A DNA stretch of 7,732 bases from Candidatus Nomurabacteria bacterium (GTDB lineage: Bacteria; Patescibacteriota; Minisyncoccia; Phycocordibacterales; UBA9973): assembly GCA_026395935.1 (NCBI GenBank), contig JAPLXT010000052.1, forward strand, positions 1 to 7,732, given 5' to 3'. Numbering within the stretch: position 1 is the first letter of the stretch; each line of letters starts with the position of its first letter. Under the pieces are notes generated by a model. It worked only from the letters and a program-made list of their open reading frames with translations, searched no databases and was not told where the DNA came from. Position numbers and translations under genes: made by a program. Positions 1 through 5,793 of this stretch are shown here, piece by piece.

Positions 1-176
1 TCAATTTCTCGTAATCTATTCTCTCTTTCATCACCTTGAAAGTTACGCGAGATTAAATCATATAGCGTTTTCTTTTGCCTTTCCGTGATTAAGTAGCTGT
101 CGCTGAGATAGTCGTAATCCTCGTTATAATTTCTCTTGAAATTCCTTAACTTACTTTTTATTGTTTTAATAATCAT
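1..176 (-). CDS. Hypothetical protein, C-terminus cut by window edge
   Basis: An open frame of 58 codons starts with ATG at 176 (minus strand) and runs off the left edge with no stop. The visible residues begin MIIKTIKSKLRNFKRNYNED and are rich in Lys, Arg and Asn, with an Asp/Tyr-rich stretch (EDYDYLSD) at about residues 19-26 and a charged end (GDERENRLREI). No signal peptide or membrane segment is seen. I do not recognise the family. The gene lies 24 bp downstream of the preceding minus-strand gene, so it is probably the fourth cistron of the same operon. No Shine-Dalgarno sequence is apparent; the upstream bases are AT-rich. Confidence 0.6.
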   Translation of the reverse strand, partial: MIIKTIKSKLRNFKRNYNEDYDYLSDSYLITERQKKTLYDLISRNFQGDERENRLREI

Positions 177-200
177 GTTAATTTTAAATTAGATTAATAA

Positions 201-752
201 TTACTTCTTTGAAAGAAGATTGCTAATAATTTCGGATGCTTGAAAACTTGAGATATAAGGAGATTTCAATCTTTTTAAATAGTCCTGCTTCTTCGTCTCA
301 TCTTTACATTTTCCATTCAAGAGTTTAAAGCAAAAATCGATCTGTTTTTTTGAAGCATATTTAAGATCGTCAGTATTTGTAAAAAATACTGGCTTGTCCC
401 TACCCTCATCAATTTCTTCTGTTATATCCTCAGTTTCTTTTTGAGTAATATTTTTTAATGGTAACTCATTCAATAGCTTCAATGCTTTTGACAGAGCATC
501 GGTGAAAGCAGCATTCCAAGTATAGAGCGTGCTAGTCTTAACCCACTTATTTCTCTGAGATAAAAAAGAATTCGCCCGACCTATACCAAGTAGTTTATTA
601 CCTTGTTTAATTGAACATTTCAACGCAATTACATAAGGATTTTTAAATAGCTCCAATACCTCAATATCTTTTTCCACTTCTATTGAGAATGTATAACATC
701 CAACAGCTTCTTTAATTTCCTCTTCCGCTAAGCTTTTATTTTCAGTATTCAT
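201..752 (-). CDS. 183-aa protein, putative ssDNA-binding/recombination accessory protein
   Basis: The frame is complete, 183 residues, from ATG at 752, which overlaps the previous gene's stop by 4 bases (ATGA), so translation is probably coupled. Residues 18-95 look like one globular domain containing GIGRA (56-60) and the helix around AAFTDALSKALKLL (81-94). That layout, a Gly turn followed by an Ala-rich helix, loosely resembles Rad52/RecT-type annealing proteins. An acidic linker (about 101-120) leads to a C-terminal module beginning YASKKQIDFCFKLL (132-145) and ending ASEIISNLLSKK. Modules of the type 'AT-KQ-x-FI-xx-LL ... AS-x-LI-xx-LL' are common at the ends of phage-type single-strand-DNA and recombination proteins. 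The function is inferred from these weak patterns and from the ArdC-like neighbour; a plain hypothetical is equally defensible. No membrane segments. Confidence 0.75.
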   Translation of the reverse strand: MNTENKSLAEEEIKEAVGCYTFSIEVEKDIEVLELFKNPYVIALKCSIKQGNKLLGIGRANSFLSQRNKWVKTSTLYTWNAAFTDALSKALKLLNELPLKNITQKETEDITEEIDEGRDKPVFFTNTDDLKYASKKQIDFCFKLLNGKCKDETKKQDYLKRLKSPYISSFQASEIISNLLSKK

Positions 753-928
753 TTTGTTTGTTTTTTAATAATAATTTTTGATGGATAATATTCGACTAAA
801 ATTTTGTCACCAATAGAAAAATCACTTTGTAAGAGTGATTTGTTTGCGATAACAATCTTCGGAACACTGGCCAAGTCTCTCGTTTTACCTGACTTGGTCA
901 AATACGAAACCGTCATTACTTTATTCAT
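749..928 (-). CDS. SymE/AbrB-like small protein
   Basis: This 59-residue protein begins with ATG at 928, overlapping the upstream gene by 8 bases. An in-frame ATG at 958 would add 10 residues (MWKPFPLSAI) but would lie further inside the upstream gene, so the internal start is preferred. The sequence MTVSYLTKSG, then VPKIVIANKSLL (22-33), then FSIGDKILVEY (37-47) and KIIIKK (51-56), follows the pattern of SymE-like proteins of the SpoVT-AbrB swapped-hairpin fold (beta strand, P-x-I-x-hydrophobic, '-F-x-IGDK-x-x-V-', 'KIVI'). In enterobacteria SymE is an SOS-linked toxin, but related short proteins elsewhere may be DNA-binding regulators. Toxin activity here is not shown. The stop codon overlaps the next gene's start (ATGA), so coupled expression with the 183-residue protein is likely. 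Confidence 0.75.
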   Translation of the reverse strand: MNKVMTVSYLTKSGKTRDLASVPKIVIANKSLLQSDFSIGDKILVEYYPSKIIIKKQTK

Positions 929-1256
929 GATGGCTGAGAGTGGGAATGGCTTCCACATCTAAATAATAGAAGAGATTCACATTGCGAGCGAATTTACCAA
1001 TAATTTTTCCTGTAGGATCCTTACGGTCCACGTAGGTCACACTTTTCAGAGCCTTACTTCCTGCCTTAGGCCGAAAACCTAAACTTAAAAAAACAGAATA
1101 TGGGAGGCAGTTCTTTTCAGGATTGTAATTATTACGAGCTTCACTTTCTCCCCAACGTTCTGCAATTTGTGCAGCTACCATGTCACGTGTCTTCATACTA
1201 TTTTTCCAATTACTAACCTTAGGTCCTTTCTCTAACACTTTTCTTATTGATTGCAT
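921..1256 (-). CDS. ArdC N-terminal-like ssDNA-binding domain protein (putative)
   Basis: ATG at 1256 gives 111 residues. The open frame extends to an ATG at 1316, but those 20 extra residues are low-complexity (EILLLIYYKTF) and come from an AT-rich stretch typical of a leader, so the shorter start is chosen. Residues 24-48 (TRDMVAAQIAERWGESEARNNYNPE) are helical. They are followed by NCLPYSVFLSLGFRPKAGSKALK (49-71) and NVNLFYYLDVEAI (92-104). That order (helix, short-chain 'LG-x-x-x-x-x-G-x-KA' turn, '-NLF-Y-' strand) resembles the N-terminal domain of ArdC-type anti-restriction proteins, which binds single-stranded DNA. The metallopeptidase half of full ArdC is absent, so anti-restriction activity is not implied. 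It appears to be the first gene of the minus-strand operon. Confidence 0.7.
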   Translation of the reverse strand: MQSIRKVLEKGPKVSNWKNSMKTRDMVAAQIAERWGESEARNNYNPEKNCLPYSVFLSLGFRPKAGSKALKSVTYVDRKDPTGKIIGKFARNVNLFYYLDVEAIPTLSHHE

Positions 1257-1631
1257 AAATGTTTTATAATAAATTAATAATAATATTTCACGACGACCAT
1301 CGTGTTGTTGAAGCATTTGTTATTAATAATTTGCTTCATACTCATAATTTTAAAGCGAACTATATATTAAATACGGGGGTACGCGGGGTGGTGTCGATAC
1401 TTAAAAGTAAAGGAGCACGTATTGGGTACGTTAAGTACCTATCTTTTCGGACGACTCGTATATTCAAAAAGGCATAAAGTATCATCTGGGCGAGTGGCGC
1501 TGGAGTAGTTGATTTTTATTTCTTATAGCATAAGGCTTATTTTGGGTGGGTTTTGTATAAATGCAGATAGGGGGTGGTTTAAGAATTATTCTATTTTACA
1601 AAAGCAGGCAGGCTAAAATTTCGCAATAATT
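1257..1631. other. Non-coding stretch upstream of both operons
   Basis: No convincing gene is visible. The left end (1257-1340) is the leader of the minus-strand operon and carries two inverted repeats. CACGA/TCGTG at 1289-1293/1300-1304 has a 6-nt loop. GAAGCA/TGCTTC at 1310-1315/1332-1337 encloses the palindrome TTATTAATAA. These could be operators or leader hairpins. A stretch at about 1372-1510 is clearly more GC-rich than its surroundings by eye and holds a small hairpin GGTAC-GTTAA-GTACC (1425-1439). Nothing identifiable lies between 1510 and 1631 apart from a short tandem GCAGGCAGGC. No clear promoter consensus for the minus operon was found. Confidence 0.5.
1310..1337. repeat. Inverted repeat in minus-operon leader
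   Basis: The arms GAAGCA (1310-1315) and TGCTTC (1332-1337) are perfect complements and enclose the 10-bp palindrome TTATTAATAA with slightly unequal spacing. It lies about 54 bases upstream of the ArdC-like start codon, a plausible place for an operator or for a leader hairpin. No regulator can be assigned. Confidence 0.35.
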
Positions 1632-1660
1632 TTGTGGACTTTTTAGATAGGTGGTATAAT
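1632..1660 (+). promoter_or_regulatory. Promoter of the surface-protein operon
   Basis: TTGTGG (1632-1637) is followed after exactly 17 bp by a perfect TATAAT (1655-1660), preceded by TGG, which supplies an extended -10 TGn element. The -35 matches TTGACA at only three positions, so the promoter relies on its -10 region. The predicted transcript starts near 1667, which makes a leader of about 200 nt before the first start codon at 1866. Confidence 0.7.
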
Positions 1661-1666
1661 TGTCTT

Positions 1667-1865
1667 AACAATTTAATAGAAGGACCTAACCCTTTAATCA
1701 ATTAAAGATATGGTCACAAATCCGTCCAAAGTAAAAAACTCCTAGTCAGAGTTCACTTTGGACGGTCATATTTCGAAAGAGATATGGGCATTCCCTACGG
1801 GGTTTGCCGATCTGGCTGGGAGCTTTTTGCTACCTCTATAACTATAATAAACCCGTCCAAAATTT
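1667..1865 (+). ncRNA. Structured leader RNA, candidate undescribed riboswitch-like element
   Basis: The leader folds into consecutive hairpins readable by eye. P1: GACC/GGTC (1683-1686/1712-1715) above an internal loop, then CTTTAA/TTAAAG (1692-1697/1702-1707) closed by a UCAA loop. P2: a perfect 11-bp stem CCGTCCAAAGT/ACTTTGGACGG (1722-1732/1755-1765), continued by AACTC/GAGTT (1737-1741/1749-1753). P3: an 8-bp stem (1767-1774/1779-1786) capped by a GAAA tetraloop (1775-1778). P4: GGCA/TGCC (1787-1790/1805-1808, with an internal CCC-TAC-GGG). P5: GG-AGC/GCT-CC around UUUUU (about 1818-1834). The P1 internal loop reads CCUAAC against UAUGG, one base off the 11-nt GAAA receptor (CCUAAG/UAUGG). 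A third copy of CCGTCCAAA at 1853-1861, 4 nt before the start codon, can pair with 1757-1765 in place of P2, which suggests control of translation. It matches no riboswitch class whose core I could recognise. The fold and the control role are inference. Confidence 0.6.
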
Positions 1866-2837
1866 ATGAAAAATATTTTATCAATAGCATTCTTATTCTC
1901 TGTATTAGTTCCTATACATTTTTCTTCTGCTCTTTTTTATACTCCTAGTATTGGTTCTCAATCAAATCCACTGTATATTCAAGTACAACCTAATTCACTT
2001 CAATCATGGAAAGATGCATGGAATAAGATAAATTCAATGCAATATGTGGTAGCGTGTTCATCAAAATATGATTCTGTTAAATCCTTAGCCTCAAAAAATG
2101 GATTTGGAGATATAGGTGATCCTTCTACTGCAAATAGCGAGGCTAATTATTTAAATTATCTATATTCCAGTTATCAATTATGTGTTAATAGTGCAGCACA
2201 GACACAAAATCCAATACAACACACAGGAACTTTGTGTAATGGGACATACTATAACGCATGTCCTGCTGGTGAAAATTTTGTTTGTCCCAGTAGTGGTAGT
2301 GCTTATTGTGAAATACCAAAAACTAATGATCCCGTAAAAACGAATGAATCTGCCCTTCCTTATGGTTGTAGTTCAAATCAAGGGTATAGTGCAACAAATG
2401 GTGTATCTTGTAGTAATACAAATGTACCAATAACACCTATAAAAAAAATAGAAACAAATCAAAGCACCTGCACTAGTGGATATAGTAAAAATGCGTTAGA
2501 TCAATGCATAGAAAACAACCAATTATGTAAAAATGACTTTGGGGGAAATACTAAATGGGGAGGAAAGGTAAATAATAAAAATGGACCTGTTTGTGATTGT
2601 GTTACTGGTTACGTTTGGAATAAAGAAGGAACAACATGTCTAATTTCCCAAATAAAAAAACTAGACGTAGTAACTCCTATTAAAATTGAAAAAACACAGA
2701 ATGAAGCAAAAGAAGATACTCCTAATATATCTAAGGTAGATCCTGTAATTTTAAATCAAGAAGTTGTCACTAATACAACGACGGAAGTAAAACCTAAGAG
2801 TTTTTGGTCGAAAATTAAGGGGTTGTTTGGGTTTTGA
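1866..2837 (+). CDS. Secreted cysteine-rich surface protein
   Basis: This 323-residue protein has a Sec signal peptide (residues 1-22; hydrophobic LSIAFLFSVLVPI, likely cleavage after SSA). The mature part has 14 cysteines (64, 106, 124, 132, 140, 148, 168, 182, 202, 214, 221, 243, 245, 258), an even number consistent with disulfides outside the cytoplasm. Residues 124-148 hold a C-x7-C-x7-C-x7-C cluster, and 214-258 an EGF-like spacing ending CDCVTGYVWNKEGTTC. The tail 265-310 is Lys/Thr/Glu-rich linker, and the protein ends SFWSKIKGLFGF, a short aromatic/amphipathic C-terminus that I associate with exported proteins of Parcubacteria. No catalytic motif is seen; adhesion or receptor roles are possible. 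ATG at 1866 lies just after the leader RNA arm, with no Shine-Dalgarno. It is the first gene of the operon. Confidence 0.85.
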   Translation: MKNILSIAFLFSVLVPIHFSSALFYTPSIGSQSNPLYIQVQPNSLQSWKDAWNKINSMQYVVACSSKYDSVKSLASKNGFGDIGDPSTANSEANYLNYLYSSYQLCVNSAAQTQNPIQHTGTLCNGTYYNACPAGENFVCPSSGSAYCEIPKTNDPVKTNESALPYGCSSNQGYSATNGVSCSNTNVPITPIKKIETNQSTCTSGYSKNALDQCIENNQLCKNDFGGNTKWGGKVNNKNGPVCDCVTGYVWNKEGTTCLISQIKKLDVVTPIKIEKTQNEAKEDTPNISKVDPVILNQEVVTNTTTEVKPKSFWSKIKGLFGF

Positions 2838-2858
2838 AATTAATGAAGATATAAATAT

Positions 2859-3062
2859 ATGGAAAAACCCAATTTAAATATAAAGCCAAATCAAAATTTT
2901 TTAGGTTTAATATTAGGGCTAGCCTCTATTGGTTTTGCAGAATATTTTTGTTTAATATGGTTATTTTGTTTTGGTATAGCAGTATCATTAATATTTTTTA
3001 TTTCTGTTTGTTTTACTTTGTATTTTTATACAATAAAATATTGCAAAAATAAAACTTTATAA
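2859..3062 (+). CDS. Small two-segment membrane protein
   Basis: This 67-residue protein has a polar N-terminus (MEKPNLNIKPNQN) followed by about 44 almost entirely hydrophobic residues (14-57), long enough for two transmembrane helices joined by a very short turn. It ends in a basic tail (KYCKNKTL). By the positive-inside rule the basic C-terminus should be cytoplasmic, and probably the N-terminus too. I do not recognise a family. It could be a holin-like, chaperone-like or anchor protein for its neighbours, but nothing in the sequence decides. It is 21 bp after the secreted Cys-rich gene and 27 bp before the HNH gene, so it is very likely co-transcribed. Its sequence is strikingly A/T-rich. 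The only upstream purine run (GAAG) is weak and distant. Confidence 0.65.
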   Translation: MEKPNLNIKPNQNFLGLILGLASIGFAEYFCLIWLFCFGIAVSLIFFISVCFTLYFYTIKYCKNKTL

Positions 3063-3089
3063 ATTATTAGTAATAGAACAAAAAAATTT

Positions 3090-4370
3090 ATGGAAAATCA
3101 TCATAAAATAACAAATATAATTTTTTTAGTTTTTATTTTATTGATTATTCCAATTGATAATATATATGCTGAGTTAGTTCCATCCACCTATTTAGATTCG
3201 TATAAAAAACTTTGTAATGAACTTGCACTAAGATCTCCCTATAATAATTATATAGCTTCTTCCGCAACTATTAATAATGATTTATTAATAACAAAATCCA
3301 AACATCCAATAATTTCAGGAACCTTTTCAAATATTAGTGAAAACGGTATATCAGTAGTAGTTTGGAAAGGTTTAGTACCTCTTACTCCAATATTATCAGA
3401 TACCCCTTATGATGCTATTTATGAATCTTCGAGTGATCATGGTGGTCAATTATGGGTGTGTAGTGCTGGAGGATCATCAGTTTCAGGTAGGTATTATGAC
3501 GAAATGTGGAAATCTCTCGAGCCAGGAGATTATACTGTAGGTATATATCAAAGAAGTACTATTTATAATCCTGGTTTTAGTGGATATACTCCATCAATAT
3601 TATTAACAAGTGCAACTCTTAAGGTAATACCTGAATTTTTAGCAGATCCTAATCTTACAACTGATAAACAACTTGAAGTTGTAAATAAACAAATAGATGA
3701 ACAAAGAAGTAAGCAAGATGACACGAATTTTTATGAAGAAAATAATATTGTGACAGCAGGTATTAATAATGAATTGGAAACAAATACAACTGGAATTATT
3801 TCATATATAAATAATAATGGTCGCATTATTGGATTAATTATTTTTATTATATTTTTTATTCCATTTTTATGGCCCTTTTTGAGAGATTATTTTGATCCAG
3901 CAGAAAAAGAAAGACGTCATGTAAATAGAGAAAACAAAAAGAAAGAAAGATTGGAATTAGCTCAAGCATTAGTGTATCAAGGGCAAAAAGAAAAAGAAGA
4001 AGTAGAACATAGAAGAAAAATAGAACAACAAGAGATAGCGGAACAAATTAAAATAAGAAAAGATGAAGAATACCAGGAATATTCAGAATTTAGAAAAAAA
4101 CTTACAGAAATGCCACGATACCAAATATGGACAAAAGATGTAATAAAAAGATGTGAAAATAAATGCCAGACTGACAAGTCTCATTTAGGCAGAAAAGTAG
4201 AAGTTCACCATCTTAAGTCTTTATATTCAATATATAAAGAAAATAATTTAGATTCGGACGAAGAAATTTTAAATTGTAAACAATTATGGGGAATTGATAA
4301 TGGTATTACACTTTGTAAAGAATGCCACGATAAAATGGAAAGTTCAAAGAATAGAAGATTAAGGATATAG
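3090..4370 (+). CDS. Membrane-anchored HNH nuclease with extracytoplasmic Ig-like domain
   Basis: This 426-residue protein has several parts in order. A signal peptide spans 1-27 (IIFLVFILLIIPI, cleavage after IYA). Residues 28-about 180 form a beta-rich extracytoplasmic region whose end, with PIISGTFSNISENGISVVVW, LEPGDYTVGIY and LLTSATLKVIP, reads like an Ig-like domain of CPR surface proteins. A polar linker follows to 244, then a membrane span at 245-264, a very charged Lys/Glu/Arg coiled coil (about 268-345), and an HNH domain (347-413). The HNH domain has Cys355/Cys359 and Cys409/Cys412 as the probable zinc site, EVHH (His374), DNG (Asn404) and CKECH (His413) as the H-N-H residues, all intact. 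Basic residues after the span place the nuclease in the cytoplasm. HNH domains cut or nick DNA. A signal-peptide, one-span, nuclease layout is unusual; DNA-uptake, defence or surface-sensing roles are possible but unproven. Confidence 0.85.
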   Translation: MENHHKITNIIFLVFILLIIPIDNIYAELVPSTYLDSYKKLCNELALRSPYNNYIASSATINNDLLITKSKHPIISGTFSNISENGISVVVWKGLVPLTPILSDTPYDAIYESSSDHGGQLWVCSAGGSSVSGRYYDEMWKSLEPGDYTVGIYQRSTIYNPGFSGYTPSILLTSATLKVIPEFLADPNLTTDKQLEVVNKQIDEQRSKQDDTNFYEENNIVTAGINNELETNTTGIISYINNNGRIIGLIIFIIFFIPFLWPFLRDYFDPAEKERRHVNRENKKKERLELAQALVYQGQKEKEEVEHRRKIEQQEIAEQIKIRKDEEYQEYSEFRKKLTEMPRYQIWTKDVIKRCENKCQTDKSHLGRKVEVHHLKSLYSIYKENNLDSDEEILNCKQLWGIDNGITLCKECHDKMESSKNRRLRI

Positions 4371-4422
4371 AATAAATTTAAGGTCGAGGTTATAAAGTTT
4401 TTAATTCTTAATAAAAAATATA

Positions 4423-4761
4423 ATGGCGGAAACAATTAATATATCATCTAAATCTGGTAAATATTATAAAGGTGGTGGTGGAGGCTATCATTATGCTGGA
4501 GGATTATGTCCATCTTGTGTGTCTGCTTCTAGTATAAAAGAAAAAGGTAATTTGGTGGAGAGAAAAAATAATAATAATGGGAATTTATTCCTTGGATGTT
4601 CCAGGTATCCTGAATGTAAATATACTTATTATTTATATAATCCACCTAAAATAGATGAATCAAAATGTCAGATTTGTCATGGAACTGGGATTCTTAAGGA
4701 AACATGGGGAGAAGATGAATTATGTCCAGAGTGTAGTCTTAATAATGAGGAGTTTTTTTAA
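4423..4761 (+). CDS. Protein with two C4 zinc modules (topoisomerase-type zinc finger plus DnaJ-type CxxCxGxG)
   Basis: The frame is 112 residues. A Gly-rich N-terminus (KGGGGGYHYAGG, 16-27) precedes a first zinc module with Cys29/Cys32 and Cys59/Cys65 (CPSC ... GNLVERKNN ... FLGCSRYPECKYTYYL). This is the pattern of the C4 zinc finger repeated at the C-terminus of bacterial topoisomerase I, where it binds single-stranded DNA. A second module has CQICHGTG (82-89) and CPEC (101-104), like a single DnaJ CxxCxGxG zinc pair. No catalytic domain is attached, so it probably acts as a nucleic-acid-binding partner. It is 52 bp after the HNH gene and in the same direction, which suggests a shared job on DNA. 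An accessory factor for the nuclease is my inference. Confidence 0.8.
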   Translation: MAETINISSKSGKYYKGGGGGYHYAGGLCPSCVSASSIKEKGNLVERKNNNNGNLFLGCSRYPECKYTYYLYNPPKIDESKCQICHGTGILKETWGEDELCPECSLNNEEFF

Positions 4762-4797
4762 TACTCAAGGATTTAAAAAACTCAAAGAATAGACAAT

Positions 4798-4831
4798 ATT
4801 ATAATATTAAGGAATAATGAGTAACATATGA
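4798..4831 (+). promoter_or_regulatory. Possible internal promoter and 4-codon leader ORF before sppA
   Basis: A TATAAT (4800-4805) has no recognisable -35, so it is only a weak promoter candidate. AAGGA (4809-4813) is followed by ATG AGT AAC ATA TGA (4817-4831), whose TGA overlaps the sppA ATG at 4828 as ATGA. The AAGGA sits 14 nt from the sppA ATG, too far for normal use, and 3 nt from the upstream ATG, rather close. The tiny frame could couple translation or be chance. Confidence 0.3.
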
Positions 4832-5748
4832 AAAAAATATACAATAAGATAAACGAATTTTGGTTAAAGTGCAGACAATGGAGTAACTCTAATATCTTAG
4901 GGTATCTTATCATTGGAGTAGTGAAAGTTATAACAATAACAGCTATAGGACTTCTTTTGTTTTACGCTTTATTCATAATAGGGCCATTCAGTGATAAAGA
5001 AACCCCTCAATGGCCTCCTGTAAGTGATTCTAGCGATACAACAAAGGATAACTGCACCGTTGCTGGCATTAATATACACGGACTAATTATGGATTATATA
5101 CCAGAACATGCCGAAGGAGATCCAGGTTTTAATTATGATGCTGTCGGTTCGGAGAACATTCTCTATTTAATTAAACAAGCCAATGAAGATCCTAAAATTA
5201 AAGCATTAGTTCTTGAAATAGACTCTACAGGCGGATTTCCGGTTGCTGGAGAGGAAATCTCTAACGCTGTTAAAAACAGTGTAAAGCCAATTGTAGGACT
5301 TATAAGACAAGATGGACTTTCGGCCGCATATTGGGCCGTTAGTGGCGCAGACAAGATATTTGCTTCAAAAAACTCTACAGTAGGAAGTATTGGAGTAACT
5401 CAAACGTATTTAAATAATGTGGAAAAGAATAAAACAGATGGATATACTTTGGAGCAATTAAGTTCTGGTAAATTCAAAGATTCAGGAAATCCAGATATAG
5501 CATTAACAAAAGAGGAAAAGGATTTGTTTATGAGAGATGTGAATATTGTTTATCAGAATTTTATAGAGGCGGTATCTACTAACCGTAATATCCCACTTGA
5601 TGAAGTTAAGAAATTTGCTGATGGATCGAGGGTGCTTGGAGAGAAAGCAAAGGAACTCGGAATGATTGATGAGATAGGCGGAATTAATGAAGTTGAAAAC
5701 TATCTAGAGAAAAAAATTGGTGAGAAACCGGAGATTTGCTGGCAGTAG
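4828..5748 (+). CDS. sppA: SppA-type signal peptide peptidase (S49 family Ser/Lys protease)
   Basis: This 306-residue protein is the short, single-domain form typical of Gram-positive and CPR SppA. Residues 27-53 form one N-terminal membrane anchor, followed by a polar linker and the ClpP-like protease fold (77-300). Landmarks are VLEIDSTGGFPVAGEEI (128-144), the nucleophile region DGLSAAYWAVSGADKIFA with Ser165, VGSIGV (185-190), and SGKFKDSGNPDIALTKEE containing the general base Lys217. The Ser165-Lys217 spacing of 52 equals that of the B. subtilis enzyme (Ser147/Lys199). The family degrades leftover signal peptides and some membrane-protein segments in or near the membrane. It is last in the operon, 66 bp after the zinc protein, next to two signal-peptide-bearing genes. 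Its base composition looks less A/T-extreme than theirs. TAG ends it at 5748. Confidence 0.95.
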   Translation: MKKIYNKINEFWLKCRQWSNSNILGYLIIGVVKVITITAIGLLLFYALFIIGPFSDKETPQWPPVSDSSDTTKDNCTVAGINIHGLIMDYIPEHAEGDPGFNYDAVGSENILYLIKQANEDPKIKALVLEIDSTGGFPVAGEEISNAVKNSVKPIVGLIRQDGLSAAYWAVSGADKIFASKNSTVGSIGVTQTYLNNVEKNKTDGYTLEQLSSGKFKDSGNPDIALTKEEKDLFMRDVNIVYQNFIEAVSTNRNIPLDEVKKFADGSRVLGEKAKELGMIDEIGGINEVENYLEKKIGEKPEICWQ

Positions 5749-5759
5749 ATTATAACATA

Positions 5760-5793
5760 TGTGGCATTACGAAAATAATTGTATTGTGGCATT
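5760..5793. repeat. Short direct repeat TGTGGCATT
   Basis: The 9-mer TGTGGCATT occurs at 5760-5768 and again at 5785-5793, 25 bp apart, just after the sppA stop. It may be a binding site pair or chance in a non-coding stretch. No other copy was noticed in the window. Confidence 0.3.

Noticed and set aside
1259..1477. 72-residue plus-strand ORF
   Set aside because: Its start is 2 bases from the opposite-strand ATG at 1256, its codons (CGG, TCG, ACG, GGG runs) are unlike the neighbours, and no domain is recognisable. It is better explained as the chance translation of the GC-rich island.
1793..1801. CCTACGGG resembling the 16S rRNA 341-region word
   Set aside because: Only eight bases match and they form the loop and stem of a local hairpin; no rRNA context surrounds them.
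1843..1848. Second TATAAT, 18 bp before the start codon at 1866
   Set aside because: No -35 lies at a suitable distance (GAGCTT at 1820-1825), and it sits within the structured leader, whose own promoter at 1632-1660 is much better.
1667..1865. c-di-GMP-I (GEMM-I) riboswitch
   Set aside because: TTCGAAAGAG and a CGGGGTT...CCGAT string look similar to GEMM-I, but the conserved GCACAGGGCAAA core is absent and the receptor would be on the wrong side (5' of the tetraloop).
3977..4435. Minus-strand ORFs opposite the HNH gene
   Set aside because: They are antisense shadows of the coiled-coil and HNH coding sequence, which has clear domains on the plus strand.
4750..4783. GAGTTTTTT/AAAAAACTC inverted repeat after the zinc protein as a terminator
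   Set aside because: The stem is almost pure A-T with a 16-nt loop and no T run after it, so it is unlikely to stop transcription before sppA.
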